A DNA stretch of 64,000 nucleotides from Streptomyces prunicolor NBRC 13075 (lineage in GTDB: Bacteria; Actinomycetota; Actinomycetes; Streptomycetales; Streptomycetaceae). The DNA lies in NCBI RefSeq assembly GCF_000367365.1, contig NZ_BARF01000038.1, positions 110,382-174,381 of the forward strand. The letters are read 5' to 3'. The position numbers and the translations under genes were made by a program. Under the pieces are notes generated by a model that was not told where the DNA came from, ran no database searches, and worked only from the letters and a program-made list of their open reading frames with translations. Each line of letters starts with the position of its first letter. The stretch's first letter is position 1. This document shows, piece after piece, positions 34,380 to 42,828 of this stretch.

Positions 34380-34462
34380 CCACGACACCCCTCGCGCGCG
34401 CCACGACACTCCTCGCACGTCCTACGACCCCCTCGCACGTCCTACGACACCCCTCGCGCGCC
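34380..34462. repeat. Four tandem 20-21-bp repeats in a divergent promoter region
   Basis: Units at 34380-34400, 34401-34421, 34422-34441 and 34442-34462. The consensus is C(C/T)ACGACACCCCTCGCRCGYC. They lie between the divergent hydrolase (minus) and the small acidic protein (plus), so they may carry a repeated protein-binding site. Confidence 0.8.
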
Positions 34463-34541
34463 CTACGGCAAGCCCTACCGCGTCAGCCATGGCACCCCTG
34501 CCCGACGTCTCCTAGGCTCGTACACAGGAAGGGAGCCCGCC

Positions 34542-34724
34542 ATGACCGTCGACCCAAGCGATCCCACGACGTTCGAGGACGAGAGCGACATCCCGTTCGA
34601 CACCGAAGCCCCCGAGGACGACGCTCCCGAACAACCGACCGACGTCGACCCGAGCAAGGCCAACGAGGCCGACGTGGCGGAACAGGCCCGCGTCGTCCCC
34701 CTCGACGAAGACGACTACCGGTGA
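34542..34724 (+). CDS. Small acidic hypothetical protein (60 aa)
   Basis: A very acidic product (about 20 Asp/Glu in 60 residues) starting MTVDPSDPTTFEDESD and ending LDEDDYR. A strong ribosome site (GGAAGGGAG) precedes the ATG at 34542. It has no cysteine, membrane segment or recognised domain and is probably disordered. It resembles the short acidic proteins often found as single genes in Streptomyces. Confidence 0.7.
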   Translation: MTVDPSDPTTFEDESDIPFDTEAPEDDAPEQPTDVDPSKANEADVAEQARVVPLDEDDYR

Positions 34725-34966
34725 CAGAACAACTACCGGTGATCTCGACCGGCCTCTTCAGTAGGCGGACCGGGCCCCTTCAGTAAGAAGAAGCCACTTA
34801 CCTCCGACCACCCGCGCCCCCTACATCCCCTTCTAAGCGCATTCGCACGGCTTTCACCATCGTCCGGTACGTGAAATTCTGCGCTCGCACCGCGCACACC
34901 ACGGTTACCGAAAAGTACGATGGCGGCGCGGCGCTCACCGCATGAGGACGACATTTGGGAGGCGGC

Positions 34967-35611
34967 GTGACAGCCATCGAGCAGACAGAGGCGGCGCGCC
35001 CGCGGGGCACCCGCCTGCCGCGCCGTGCCCGACGGAACCAGTTGCTGGGCGCTGCCCAGGAGGTCTTCGTCGCACAGGGTTACCACGCGGCCGCGATGGA
35101 CGACATCGCCGAGCGGGCCGGCGTCAGCAAGCCGGTGCTCTACCAGCACTTCCCGGGCAAGCTCGACCTCTACCTCGCCCTCCTCGACCAGCACTGCGAG
35201 TCGCTGATCCAGTCGGTACGGACCGCGCTCGCGTCGACGTCGGACAACAAGCAGCGCGTCCGGGCGACCATGGACGCGTATTTCGCCTACGTAGAGGACG
35301 ACGGCGGCGCCTTCCGTCTGGTCTTCGAGTCGGACCTGACGAACGAGCCCGCCGTGCGCGAGCGCGTCGACAAGGTGACGAACGAGTGCGCCGAGGCGAT
35401 CTGCGAAGTCATCGCCGAGGACACCGGCCTGTCGCGGGCCGAGTCGATGCTGCTGGCCTCGGGTCTGGGCGGCCTCGCCCAGGTCGTCGCCCGCTCCTGG
35501 CTGCACAGCGACCGCAGCGTCCCGCGCGACCAGGCGGTCCAGCTGCTGGCCTCGCTGGCGTGGCGCGGCATCGCCGGTTTCCCGCTGCACGGCAGCGAAC
35601 AGCACCACTGA
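34967..35611 (+). CDS. TetR family transcriptional regulator
   Basis: A 214-residue regulator. The N-terminal helix-turn-helix is textbook TetR: RNQLLGAAQEVFVAQGYHAAAMDDIAERAGVS and VLYQHFPGKLDLYLALLD, located at about 24-75. The C-terminal ligand-binding domain is all-helical. The GTG at 34967 follows GGGAGG. It lies directly upstream of the DUF3107 gene, the same pairing as in mycobacteria. A CGGTTACCG palindrome near 34900 could be an autoregulatory operator, though this is weak. Confidence 0.92.
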   Translation: MTAIEQTEAARPRGTRLPRRARRNQLLGAAQEVFVAQGYHAAAMDDIAERAGVSKPVLYQHFPGKLDLYLALLDQHCESLIQSVRTALASTSDNKQRVRATMDAYFAYVEDDGGAFRLVFESDLTNEPAVRERVDKVTNECAEAICEVIAEDTGLSRAESMLLASGLGGLAQVVARSWLHSDRSVPRDQAVQLLASLAWRGIAGFPLHGSEQHH

Positions 35612-35755
35612 GCGCCGTAGAACGGCGTTTGTTCCCGAAGGGTGTTCGCTCGTGGCGTTCTCGGCGCGGAACATGTACGTCCCCTCACCGGGCTAATGTG
35701 TGCTGGGTACAGCGCGGAAGATCGCGCACTTTGCTGACCGTCGGAGGGACATAGC

Positions 35756-35983
35756 GTGGAGGTCAAGATCGGCGTGCTGCACACGCCTCGCGAGATCGTT
35801 CTGGAGACCGGTCAGAGCGCCGAGGCGGTCGAGCAGGCCGTGGCCGAGGCACTGACCGGGAAGGCTCCGCTGCTGAGCCTGGTGGACGAGCACGGCCGCA
35901 AGGTCCTCGTCCCCGCCGACCGGCTCGCCTATGTCGAGCTCGGCGAGGCGGCCCCGCGCAAGGTGGGCTTCGGCGCGCTGTAG
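35756..35983 (+). CDS. DUF3107 family small protein
   Basis: A 75-residue protein that matches the actinobacterial DUF3107 family (mycobacterial TB9.4 type): MEVKIGVLHTPREIVLETG and a C-terminal RLAYVELGE. Function is unknown. The GTG at 35756 has a GGAGG site. It follows the TetR gene by 144 bases and is closed by a long perfect hairpin, so it may be a separate transcript. Confidence 0.9.
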   Translation: MEVKIGVLHTPREIVLETGQSAEAVEQAVAEALTGKAPLLSLVDEHGRKVLVPADRLAYVELGEAAPRKVGFGAL

Positions 35984-35991
35984 TCACAAAC

Positions 35992-36040
35992 GGAACGAGG
36001 GGCCCGGCGACCGTGCAGGTCGCCGGGCCCCTCGCGTTCC
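35992..36040. terminator. Strong hairpin terminator after the DUF3107 gene
   Basis: The arms, read outward from a 5-base loop, pair over about 21 bp; the core GAGGGGCCCGGCGACC pairs with GGTCGCCGGGCCCCTC. It starts 9 bases after the stop codon. Confidence 0.85.
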
Positions 36041-36174
36041 CACCGCTGGTTTCATCATTTTTTTCGCCACAGATGGAGCACAAGTCCCCCACAGGTGAGG
36101 ATTGCATTCCGCAGGTCACGGGTATGACCGGCTACGACCGCACAACGCCGTCGGCCGTGGGAAGGACCCCCGTG

Positions 36175-36444
36175 ATGATCCTGGAAGCGCTCGGCTCCGC
36201 TGTGCTGGGTGTGCTGCTCGCGTGGGCGGCCACACACCGGCTCGCACACCGTCTGCCGACCCGCCCCCTGGTGTTCTCCACGGGTGTCGCCGGAGCCCTT
36301 TTCGGTGACTTCGTCACCCACAGCGCGCTCGGCCCCGGCAGCGGCCTGCCGAGCCTGCTCGGCGCGGCGGTCGTCTCGGCGGCCTCGCTCTCGCTGCTCC
36401 TTCGACCGGCGAGGCGGCTCCGGGGACGATCCGCCCCCGCATAG
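36175..36444 (+). CDS. Small integral membrane protein (89 aa)
   Basis: Three hydrophobic segments are visible (about 3-18, 32-52 and 59-77) with basic ends (RPARRLRGRSAPA). The ATG at 36175 has AAGGA 8 bases upstream. No family is certain; the spacing vaguely recalls small three-helix membrane proteins such as the GlsB/YeaQ type, but key glycines are not clear. It is convergent with the ferritin-like gene. Confidence 0.6.
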   Translation: MILEALGSAVLGVLLAWAATHRLAHRLPTRPLVFSTGVAGALFGDFVTHSALGPGSGLPSLLGAAVVSAASLSLLLRPARRLRGRSAPA

Positions 36445-36481
36445 CCGTACCGGCCGCACGCCCCCGAAGCCGTAGCCGTGT

Positions 36482-37219
36482 CTAGGCGGCGAGCCCCAGG
36501 GCCGCCATCCGCTTGGTGTGCGCCTCGGTGATCCGGGAGAACATCCGGCCGACCTCGGCGAGGTCGAAGCCGTCCGCCACGCCACCCACGAGCATCGTCG
36601 ACAGCGCGTCCCGATCGGCGACCACCCGCTGGGACTGCGACAGCGCCTCACCCATCAACCGCCGTGCCCACAGGGCGAGTCGGCCCCCCACGCGCGGGTC
36701 CGCGTCGATCGCCGCGCGCACCTTCTCCACGGCGAAACTGGCGTGCCCGGTGTCGTCGAGCACCCCGAGCACGAGTGAGCGGGAGTCCCCGTCGAGGCGG
36801 GCGGCGACCTCACGGTAGAAGTCGCTGGCGATCGAGTCGCCGACGTACGCCTTGACGAGCCCTTCCAGCCAGTCCGAGGGCGCCGTCTGCTTGTGGAAGC
36901 CGTCGAGCGCGGCGACGAACGGCTGCATCGCGTCGGTCGGCTCGGCGCCGATCTCCGTGAGCCGGTCCCTGAGCTGCTCGAAGTGGTGGAACTCGGCCGA
37001 CGCCATCTTCGCCAGCTCCGCCTTGTCCGCGAGCGTCGGCGCCAGCTTGGCGTCCTCCGCGAGGCGTTCGAACGCCGCCAGCTCGCCGTACGCGAGCGCG
37101 CCCAACAGGTCCACGACCGCGTTGCGGTACTGCGGGTCGGCGGAGGCCGTGGCCCAGTCCTGGGCGGCGACTCCGGTGGGTTCGGCGGGCGCGTCGGAGG
37201 CGTTGTCAGCGGTCGTCAT
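36482..37219 (-). CDS. Ferritin-like di-iron-fold protein (tRNA hydroxylase-like)
   Basis: A 245-residue all-helical protein of the ferritin-like superfamily, nearest to the MiaE-like tRNA-hydroxylase group used in annotation. Candidate iron ligands are E in GELAAFERL, ExxH in ASAEFHHFEQL, and D/H in VLDDTGHASF. The C-terminal half binds no recognised partner. It occurs next to the DEAD-box helicase in the same divergent arrangement as in mycobacteria. I start at the ATG at 37219; an in-frame GTG lies 9 bases upstream, and neither has a good ribosome site. Confidence 0.8.
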   Translation of the reverse strand: MTTADNASDAPAEPTGVAAQDWATASADPQYRNAVVDLLGALAYGELAAFERLAEDAKLAPTLADKAELAKMASAEFHHFEQLRDRLTEIGAEPTDAMQPFVAALDGFHKQTAPSDWLEGLVKAYVGDSIASDFYREVAARLDGDSRSLVLGVLDDTGHASFAVEKVRAAIDADPRVGGRLALWARRLMGEALSQSQRVVADRDALSTMLVGGVADGFDLAEVGRMFSRITEAHTKRMAALGLAA

Positions 37220-37610
37220 GAAGCGCACAATAGCCCGCTCACAGCACGGCTGAAGTCCCTGGTCAATCAGTGTGACGACGACTACGTGACCAAATCGGCC
37301 AACGCATGTGCGCGATTCCGGGGTATGGTGGTAATGCGCCCGCCGAGTATTCGCCGGGCCGCACGAATGAGGATGCCCGGTCGGTGGCCCGATCGGCTCC
37401 GACCCGACAGCCCTCCTCGCCCGTACGGCATGTTGCGTACGTCGTTCGGAGGGGGACCCTCAGCGGTTCGAGCGCTAGAGCGTCGGCAGTGGTCCCGTGC
37501 TTCACGGCTTGCCCTCACGGGTTGTCCGTAAGGCAGCCGACGTCCCCCGGCACGGTCCTGACACGACCCCCGCGCTCGCCTCGCACCGCGCACACAGAAG
37601 AGGCAGCACC
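37220..37610. other. Long divergent intergenic region / RNA helicase 5' leader
   Basis: This 391-base gap lies between the ferritin-like gene and the DEAD-box helicase. No tRNA or riboswitch was recognised and no clean -35/-10 pair stands out. A GTG at 37497 opens the helicase frame 38 codons early, but no ribosome site precedes it and the encoded stretch (MLHGLPSRVVRKAADVPRHG) is unlike a helicase N-terminus. I therefore treat most of the region as promoter and 5' leader. Confidence 0.5.
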
Positions 37611-40385
37611 CTGACTACTTTCCGAGAGCTCGGAATCCTTCCCGAGACCGCTGAGGCCCTTGAGGCCGTCGGTATCGTCTCCCCCTTCCCGATCCAGGAG
37701 ATGACGCTCCCCGTAGCCCTTTCCGGCACAGACGTCATCGGCCAGGCCAAGACCGGCACCGGCAAGACGCTGGGCTTCGGCCTCCCGCTCCTGGAGCGCG
37801 TGACCGTCCCCGCCGATGTCGAGGCCGGCCGCGCCAAGCCCGAGCAGCTGACCGACGCCCCGCAGGCCCTCGTCGTGGTCCCCACGCGCGAGCTGTGCAC
37901 GCAGGTCACGAACGACCTGCTGACCGCCGGCAAGGTGCGCAACGTGCGCGTCCTCGCCATCTACGGCGGCCGGGCCTACGAGCCGCAGGTCGAGGCGCTC
38001 CGCAAGGGCGTCGACGTCATCGTCGGCACCCCGGGCCGCCTGCTCGACCTCGCCGGCCAGAAGAAGCTCGACCTCAAGCACATCAGGTCGCTCGTCCTGG
38101 ACGAGGCCGACGAGATGCTCGACCTGGGCTTCCTGCCCGACGTCGAGAAGATCATCAACTTCCTGCCGGCCAAGCGTCAGACGATGCTGTTCTCGGCGAC
38201 CATGCCGGGCGCCGTCATCGGTCTCGCGCGCCGCTACATGACGCAGCCCACGCACATCCGCGCCACCTCGCCGGACGACGAGGGCGCGACGGTCGCGAAC
38301 ACCAAGCAGTTCATCTACCGCGCGCACAACATGGACAAGCCCGAGCTCGTCGCCCGCATCCTGCAGGCCGAGGGCCGGGGCCCGGTCATGGTCTTCTGCC
38401 GTACGAAGCGCACGGCGGCCGACCTCGCCGACCAGCTCCAGCAGCGCGGTTTCGCCTCCGGCGCGGTCCACGGCGACCTCGGCCAGGGCGCCCGCGAGCA
38501 GGCGCTGCGCGCGTTCCGCAACGGCAAGGTGGACGTGCTCGTCTGCACGGACGTCGCCGCCCGCGGTATCGACGTCGAGGGCGTCACGCACGTCATCAAC
38601 TACCAGTCCCCCGAGGACGAGAAGACCTACCTGCACCGCATCGGCCGCACCGGCCGCGCGGGCGCCAAGGGCATCGCGGTCACCCTCGTCGACTGGGACG
38701 ACATCCCGCGCTGGCAGCTCATCAACAAGGCGCTGGACCTCGGTTTCCCGAACCCGCCGGAGACGTACTCCACCTCCCCGCACTTCTTCGAGGAGATGAA
38801 CATCGCCGCGGGCACCAAGGGTGTCCTGCCCCGCTCGGAGCGCACGCGCGCCGGGCTGGCCGCCGAGGAGGTCGAGGACCTCGGCGAGACCGGCGGTCGC
38901 GGCGGCCCGCGTGGCCGGGGCGGTCGCGATGGCGGTCGTGGTGGCCGTGACAGTGGTCGTGATGCCGGCAGGGGCGGTCGCGACAGCGGCCGTGACAACA
39001 GCCGTGACACCCGCGACGAGTCCCGTTCCGCCGACACCGAGCGCGCGGCACGCACCCCGCGCCGCCGCCGTCGGACCCGCAACGGCGCCCCGATGGAAGG
39101 GACTTCGGCGGCTACGGCCGTGACGTCGTCCTCTCCGGAGGAGACCGCGGTGACCGCGTCCGAGGACACCGCGACCCGCACCCCGCGCCGTCGTCGCCGC
39201 AACCGCAACGGAGCGACGGGAGAGCAGCTGCCGGCCACGACAGTCACCTCCACGCCCGTCACGCCCGTGGCCGAGGTCGCGGAGAGCGCCGTAGCCACGG
39301 CCGAGGGTTCGACCCTGGACGCCCCGACGACGTCGCGCCGTCGGCGTACGCGGAAGTCGGCGGAGCCGACGGTCGCGGTGGTCGAGGCCGAGGTGGTGAC
39401 CCCGGTGGTCGAGGCCCCCGTGGTCGAGGCTCCGGTCGAGGAGACCAAGCCGCGCCGCCGGACCCGTAAGGCCGCGCGGGCCGTTCAGGTCGCGGAGCCG
39501 GTCGAGGCCGTAAGCACCGCTACGACCGAACCCGCCGCCGTGGCCGCGGTCGACACGGCCGAGGCCGTCGAGGCCAAGCCGCGCCGGACCCGGGCGCGGA
39601 AGACCGCGGCTCCGGCCGAGGTCGTCGCCGTGGACACCGTCGAGGCCGTCGAGGAGACCAAGCCGCGTCGCCGTACCGCGACCCGCAAGGCCGTCGCCGA
39701 GATCCCCGCGCAGGTGGTCGAGGAGCCGGGCAGCGCCGTAGTGGCCGCGCCCCGGCGCCGTACCCGCAAGGTCGCGGAGCCGGTGGTGGAGATCGCGGAG
39801 ACGCCGGTCGTGGCGGAGGTCAAGCCGCGGCGGACCCGGAAGACCGCGGCTCCGGCCGAGGTCGTCGCCGTGGACACCGCCGAGGTCGTCGAGACGAAGC
39901 CGCGCCGTACGCGCAAGACGGCCGCTGCCGTCGTAGTCGCGGAGGCACCGGCGGAGGTCGTCGCCGAGACCAAGCCGCGTCGCACTCGCAAGGCTGCGGT
40001 TGCCGCCGAGGCTGCCGTGGACACGGTCGAGGCTGTCGAGAGCAAGCCGCGCCGCACCCGTAAGACGGCCGCAGCTGCCGTTGCCGTAGAGGCACCGGAG
40101 GTCGAGGCCAAGCCGCGTCGGACCCGTAAGGCAGCGGTTGCCGCTGTCGACACGGCCGAGGCTGTCGAGGCCAAGCCGCGCCGCACCCGCAAGGCCGCCG
40201 CCACCGCCGAGATCCCGGCGCAGGTGGCCGAGGAGGCGGAGGTCAAGCCGCGTCGTCGTACGACCCGCAAGGCCGCCGAGGCCCCGGTCGTCACGGAGAC
40301 GGCGGAGGCACCGGAGGCCAAGCCGAGGGTGCGCCGTCCGCGCAAGACCGCGGCGACGGTGGCGGCGGAGACCACCGAGGGCTGA
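37611..40385 (+). CDS. DEAD-box RNA helicase with long basic repeat tail
   Basis: An ATP-dependent RNA helicase of 924 residues. Core motifs: Q-motif FPIQEMTLP, motif I AKTGTGKT (46-53), Ia PTRELCTQ, DEAD (164-167), SAT, ARGIDVEG and HRIGRTGRAG. The core ends near 425. An RGG/RGRD stretch (about 427-475) follows, then roughly 450 residues of Ala/Val/Glu-rich sequence punctuated by about 13 copies of KPRRTRKxA. Such tails usually bind RNA. The family N-terminus TTFRELGILPETAEAL begins at a CTG codon at 37611, preceded by AGAAGAGG at proper spacing. I take CTG as the start; the alternative is GTG at 37497. This is the RhlE-type gene of the syntenic mycobacterial region. Confidence 0.92.
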   Translation: MTTFRELGILPETAEALEAVGIVSPFPIQEMTLPVALSGTDVIGQAKTGTGKTLGFGLPLLERVTVPADVEAGRAKPEQLTDAPQALVVVPTRELCTQVTNDLLTAGKVRNVRVLAIYGGRAYEPQVEALRKGVDVIVGTPGRLLDLAGQKKLDLKHIRSLVLDEADEMLDLGFLPDVEKIINFLPAKRQTMLFSATMPGAVIGLARRYMTQPTHIRATSPDDEGATVANTKQFIYRAHNMDKPELVARILQAEGRGPVMVFCRTKRTAADLADQLQQRGFASGAVHGDLGQGAREQALRAFRNGKVDVLVCTDVAARGIDVEGVTHVINYQSPEDEKTYLHRIGRTGRAGAKGIAVTLVDWDDIPRWQLINKALDLGFPNPPETYSTSPHFFEEMNIAAGTKGVLPRSERTRAGLAAEEVEDLGETGGRGGPRGRGGRDGGRGGRDSGRDAGRGGRDSGRDNSRDTRDESRSADTERAARTPRRRRRTRNGAPMEGTSAATAVTSSSPEETAVTASEDTATRTPRRRRRNRNGATGEQLPATTVTSTPVTPVAEVAESAVATAEGSTLDAPTTSRRRRTRKSAEPTVAVVEAEVVTPVVEAPVVEAPVEETKPRRRTRKAARAVQVAEPVEAVSTATTEPAAVAAVDTAEAVEAKPRRTRARKTAAPAEVVAVDTVEAVEETKPRRRTATRKAVAEIPAQVVEEPGSAVVAAPRRRTRKVAEPVVEIAETPVVAEVKPRRTRKTAAPAEVVAVDTAEVVETKPRRTRKTAAAVVVAEAPAEVVAETKPRRTRKAAVAAEAAVDTVEAVESKPRRTRKTAAAAVAVEAPEVEAKPRRTRKAAVAAVDTAEAVEAKPRRTRKAAATAEIPAQVAEEAEVKPRRRTTRKAAEAPVVTETAEAPEAKPRVRRPRKTAATVAAETTEG
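39330..40370. repeat. In-frame repeats encoding the KPRRTRK tail
   Basis: About 13 imperfect units of 60-90 bases, each carrying an AAGCCGCGYCGNACSCG-like core. The blocks around 39600-39650 and 39840-39890 are almost identical, indicating internal duplication. Confidence 0.85.
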
Positions 40386-40403
40386 CCAGCTCAGTAACGC
40401 CGT

Positions 40404-40450
40404 AACGCCGATGGCCCGGACCACTTCACGTGGGCCGGGCCATCGGCGTT
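40404..40450. terminator. Perfect 16-bp hairpin terminator after the RNA helicase
   Basis: AACGCCGATGGCCCGG at 40404-40419 pairs perfectly with CCGGGCCATCGGCGTT at 40435-40450 across a 15-base loop. Confidence 0.85.
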
Positions 40451-40532
40451 CTCCGCGCCGCCCACCAGCCCGTTGACCCCGGTTACCCCTCCCGTACCCA
40501 GCCCGCTCAGCCTCGGCGGTTAACCTCTACCC

Positions 40533-41411
40533 ATGAGTAGGCCGCCCTCCTTCACCCCGCCCCCCGGTGCTCGCGCGTACCCCCTGCGGACCGCTCGCGG
40601 TGAATTCGCCGTCGTGGACTCGCCCGTGGGCGACGGTGTCGAGCCGAAGGGGGTCGCGCTGTTGCTGCCGGGGTTCACCGGGAGCAAGGAGGACTTCAAC
40701 CCCTTGCACGAGGCGTTCGGGGCGCGCGGGTACCGGACCGTGGCCGTGGACGGGCGGGGCCAGTACGAGACGGACGGGCCGGCGGACGACGAATCCCCTT
40801 ACGCCCAGGACGAGTTGGCGCGGGACGTGCTCGCGCTGGCCGAGACCGTGGGCGCGCCGGTGCACCTGCTCGGGCACTCCTTCGGCGGGCATGTCGCACG
40901 GGCCGCCGTACTGCTGGACCCCACGCCGTTCGTGTCGCTGACGCTGATGTCATCGGGGCCGGCGGAGATCTCCGCCTCCCAGCAGCAGCGCGTGAAGCTG
41001 TTGCGGGACGCGCTCGCCGTGATGTCGATGGCCGAGGTGTGGGACGCGATCCAGGCGATGGAGACGCCGGAGGAGACCGAGACCGGCGGTGGGCTGGACG
41101 AGGGGCTCGACGACCGGGCGGACCTGCGCCGCCGTTGGCTGGGCACGAAGCCGGCTCAACTCCTCGCCGCGGGACGCCAGTTGTGCGGAGGGCCGGACCG
41201 AGTGGCCGAACTGGCCGCGGCCCCCCTCCCCGTCCACGTCCTGTCTGGCTCGCGCGACGACACCTGGCCGGTGCCGCTCCTGGACGACATGGCCGTACGG
41301 CTGAAGGCGCGGCGGACGGTCATCGCGCGAGCCGAGCACTCACCGAACACGGACCAGCCGGCCGCGACGGCCAAGGCGATCGCCGACTTCTGGGACGACA
41401 ACTCTCGCTAG
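40533..41411 (+). CDS. Alpha/beta hydrolase
   Basis: A 292-residue hydrolase: oxyanion motif LLPGFTGSKED, nucleophile elbow GHSFGGH, acid in VLSGSRDDTWP and histidine in RAEHSPNTDQP. The fold and a short cap domain (about 150-210) suggest an esterase or proline-iminopeptidase-like enzyme; the substrate is unknown. The start at 40533 gives MSRPPSFTPPPG. It ends 7 bases before the convergent NYN gene. Confidence 0.87.
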   Translation: MSRPPSFTPPPGARAYPLRTARGEFAVVDSPVGDGVEPKGVALLLPGFTGSKEDFNPLHEAFGARGYRTVAVDGRGQYETDGPADDESPYAQDELARDVLALAETVGAPVHLLGHSFGGHVARAAVLLDPTPFVSLTLMSSGPAEISASQQQRVKLLRDALAVMSMAEVWDAIQAMETPEETETGGGLDEGLDDRADLRRRWLGTKPAQLLAAGRQLCGGPDRVAELAAAPLPVHVLSGSRDDTWPVPLLDDMAVRLKARRTVIARAEHSPNTDQPAATAKAIADFWDDNSR

Positions 41412-41418
41412 ACAGCGG

Positions 41419-42312
41419 TCAGTACTGCGTCTGCAGGTGCTCCCAGAACCCGTCCCGCAGCGCCCGCCGCAGATCGGCCTGCCCGCGCAGCGAGTACTGC
41501 AGCAGCCCCTCCGCCTCGACCAGCAGATCCTGGTCGACCGAACCCGGCAGATACGGATGCCCGGGCAGCAGTTCGACCAGCGCTTCCCGCCCCCGCGCCG
41601 AGAGCCACTTCGCCGCGATCTGCGCGCCCACGAAGCGGACGTCGTCGCGGGTGGGCCGGGTGGCGGTGGCTTCGTAGACGGCGGACGCGCGCCGGGACAC
41701 GTACGGCTTGAAGAAGTCGAGGTCGAAGGTGCGCTGGCTGTCGACCTCCCAGAGGAGCGGCTCCGCCTGGTTACGGCCCTCCGGGGCCTCGATGCCCCAC
41801 AAGTGGACGCGGGCGCCGTACCCTTGGGCCGCCTCGACCGCCGAGACCAGGTCCTCGTCGCCGCCGATGAGGGCCGCGTCGCTGATGGCGCGGTGCCGGG
41901 CGAGGGACTCCAGGTCGGAGCGGATGAGTGAATCGACGCCCTTCTGCTGGTTGTTGGCGTTGAGGTTGCCCAACCGCACCTTCACGTCCGGGAGTTCGGC
42001 GATGGACTGCTGCTCGGAGGTGTGGATGCGCCGCCGGGCGCCGTCGTACCAGTACACCCGCAGCAGCCGGCTGTCCGCGAAGATCGTGCGGGCCTTGTCG
42101 ATGAGGGCCTCGATGAGACCCTCGGTGTCGAGGTCGAAGGTGCGTCGGTCCTCGGTCCCGGAGACGAGCCGGCCCGCGGCCGCATACAAATACCCGGCGT
42201 CGACGAAGATCGCATGCGTCGAGGGCGTCTTCGCCACTTCGGCGAGCACGCGCTGGAGCAGCTCGTTCGTGCGGTCGATGCGGGCGCTGAGGGCCGCGAG
42301 GTCGTCGTTCAT
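41419..42312 (-). CDS. NYN-domain (PIN-like) putative ribonuclease
   Basis: A 297-residue protein with an NYN/LabA-like domain: the metal-site strand HAIFVDAGYLY near 35-45, the conserved DALIGGDEDLVSAVEAAQ with acidic ligands near 145, and GARVHLWGIE after it. The C-terminal half is helical and unassigned. NYN proteins are usually metal-dependent RNases. The ATG at 42312 (MNDDLAALSARI) is used; an ATG 9 bases upstream is possible. Confidence 0.85.
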   Translation of the reverse strand: MNDDLAALSARIDRTNELLQRVLAEVAKTPSTHAIFVDAGYLYAAAGRLVSGTEDRRTFDLDTEGLIEALIDKARTIFADSRLLRVYWYDGARRRIHTSEQQSIAELPDVKVRLGNLNANNQQKGVDSLIRSDLESLARHRAISDAALIGGDEDLVSAVEAAQGYGARVHLWGIEAPEGRNQAEPLLWEVDSQRTFDLDFFKPYVSRRASAVYEATATRPTRDDVRFVGAQIAAKWLSARGREALVELLPGHPYLPGSVDQDLLVEAEGLLQYSLRGQADLRRALRDGFWEHLQTQY

Positions 42313-42507
42313 TGCCTCCATTGTCCCGGCGGTCACGCTGCGAACACAACCGGTCCCGGTCAGTCCCACGCCGATCTCTTACCGGTCAGTAATTAGGCGT
42401 GCGAAAAATTTCCTTAGCGTAGGGAATGTTTGTAACACGCATCCCGTTGACTACGTACGTAACCGAGTAGTTCTCCTCAGGAGGATGACCAGACGAAGGG
42501 AGAAGCC

Positions 42508-42660
42508 ATGCGCTTCGAAATCATGCGTCTCGACGAGGTCGACGGCACCACCGTGGACAGCACCGTCGTGGACGCCGCCTCCGTCAATCGGATCGTGCAA
42601 CAGGCCGCCGCCATAGGACAGCGACTGTGGATCCGCCCCGCCGAGACCAAGGCCTCGTAA
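42508..42660 (+). CDS. Small conserved-looking protein (50 aa)
   Basis: Starts MRFEIMRLDEVDGTTVD and ends with an ETKAS tail. The middle VVDAASVNRIVQQAAAIGQR is predicted helical. A GGGAG site lies 7 bases before the ATG at 42508. The upstream 190 bases are AT-richer than the surroundings (a run AAAAATTTCC near 42400), suggesting a strong promoter. I believe similar short proteins occur in many Streptomyces, but I know no function. Confidence 0.7.
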   Translation: MRFEIMRLDEVDGTTVDSTVVDAASVNRIVQQAAAIGQRLWIRPAETKAS

Positions 42661-42770
42661 CACTCGAGGCCGCGTAACACCCACGACGTAAGACCTACGA
42701 CGTAACACTGACGACGTAATACCTACGACAGAGCCCGCGACCCTCATGCGGATCGCGACCACACTTCAGG

Positions 42771-42802
42771 ACCCCCGTACGGCACCGACGCCGTGCGGGG
42801 GT
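42771..42802. terminator. Hairpin terminator between the 50-aa gene and marC
   Basis: ACCCCCGTACGGC pairs with GCCGTGCGGGGGT (one G-U type pair) over a 6-base loop. It separates two convergent genes. Between the small gene and this hairpin, at about 42670-42730, lies a run of ACGTAA-type short repeats (ACGACGTAAGAC, ACGACGTAACAC, ACGACGTAATAC). Confidence 0.8.
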
Positions 42803-42828
42803 TCTGCGTTGCGCCGGGCGCCGGGGGC

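Noticed and set aside
37515..40424. A 969-codon minus-strand frame antisense to the RNA helicase
   Set aside because: The product is Arg/Leu/Gly low-complexity without domain signatures. The plus strand holds the full DEAD-box motif series.
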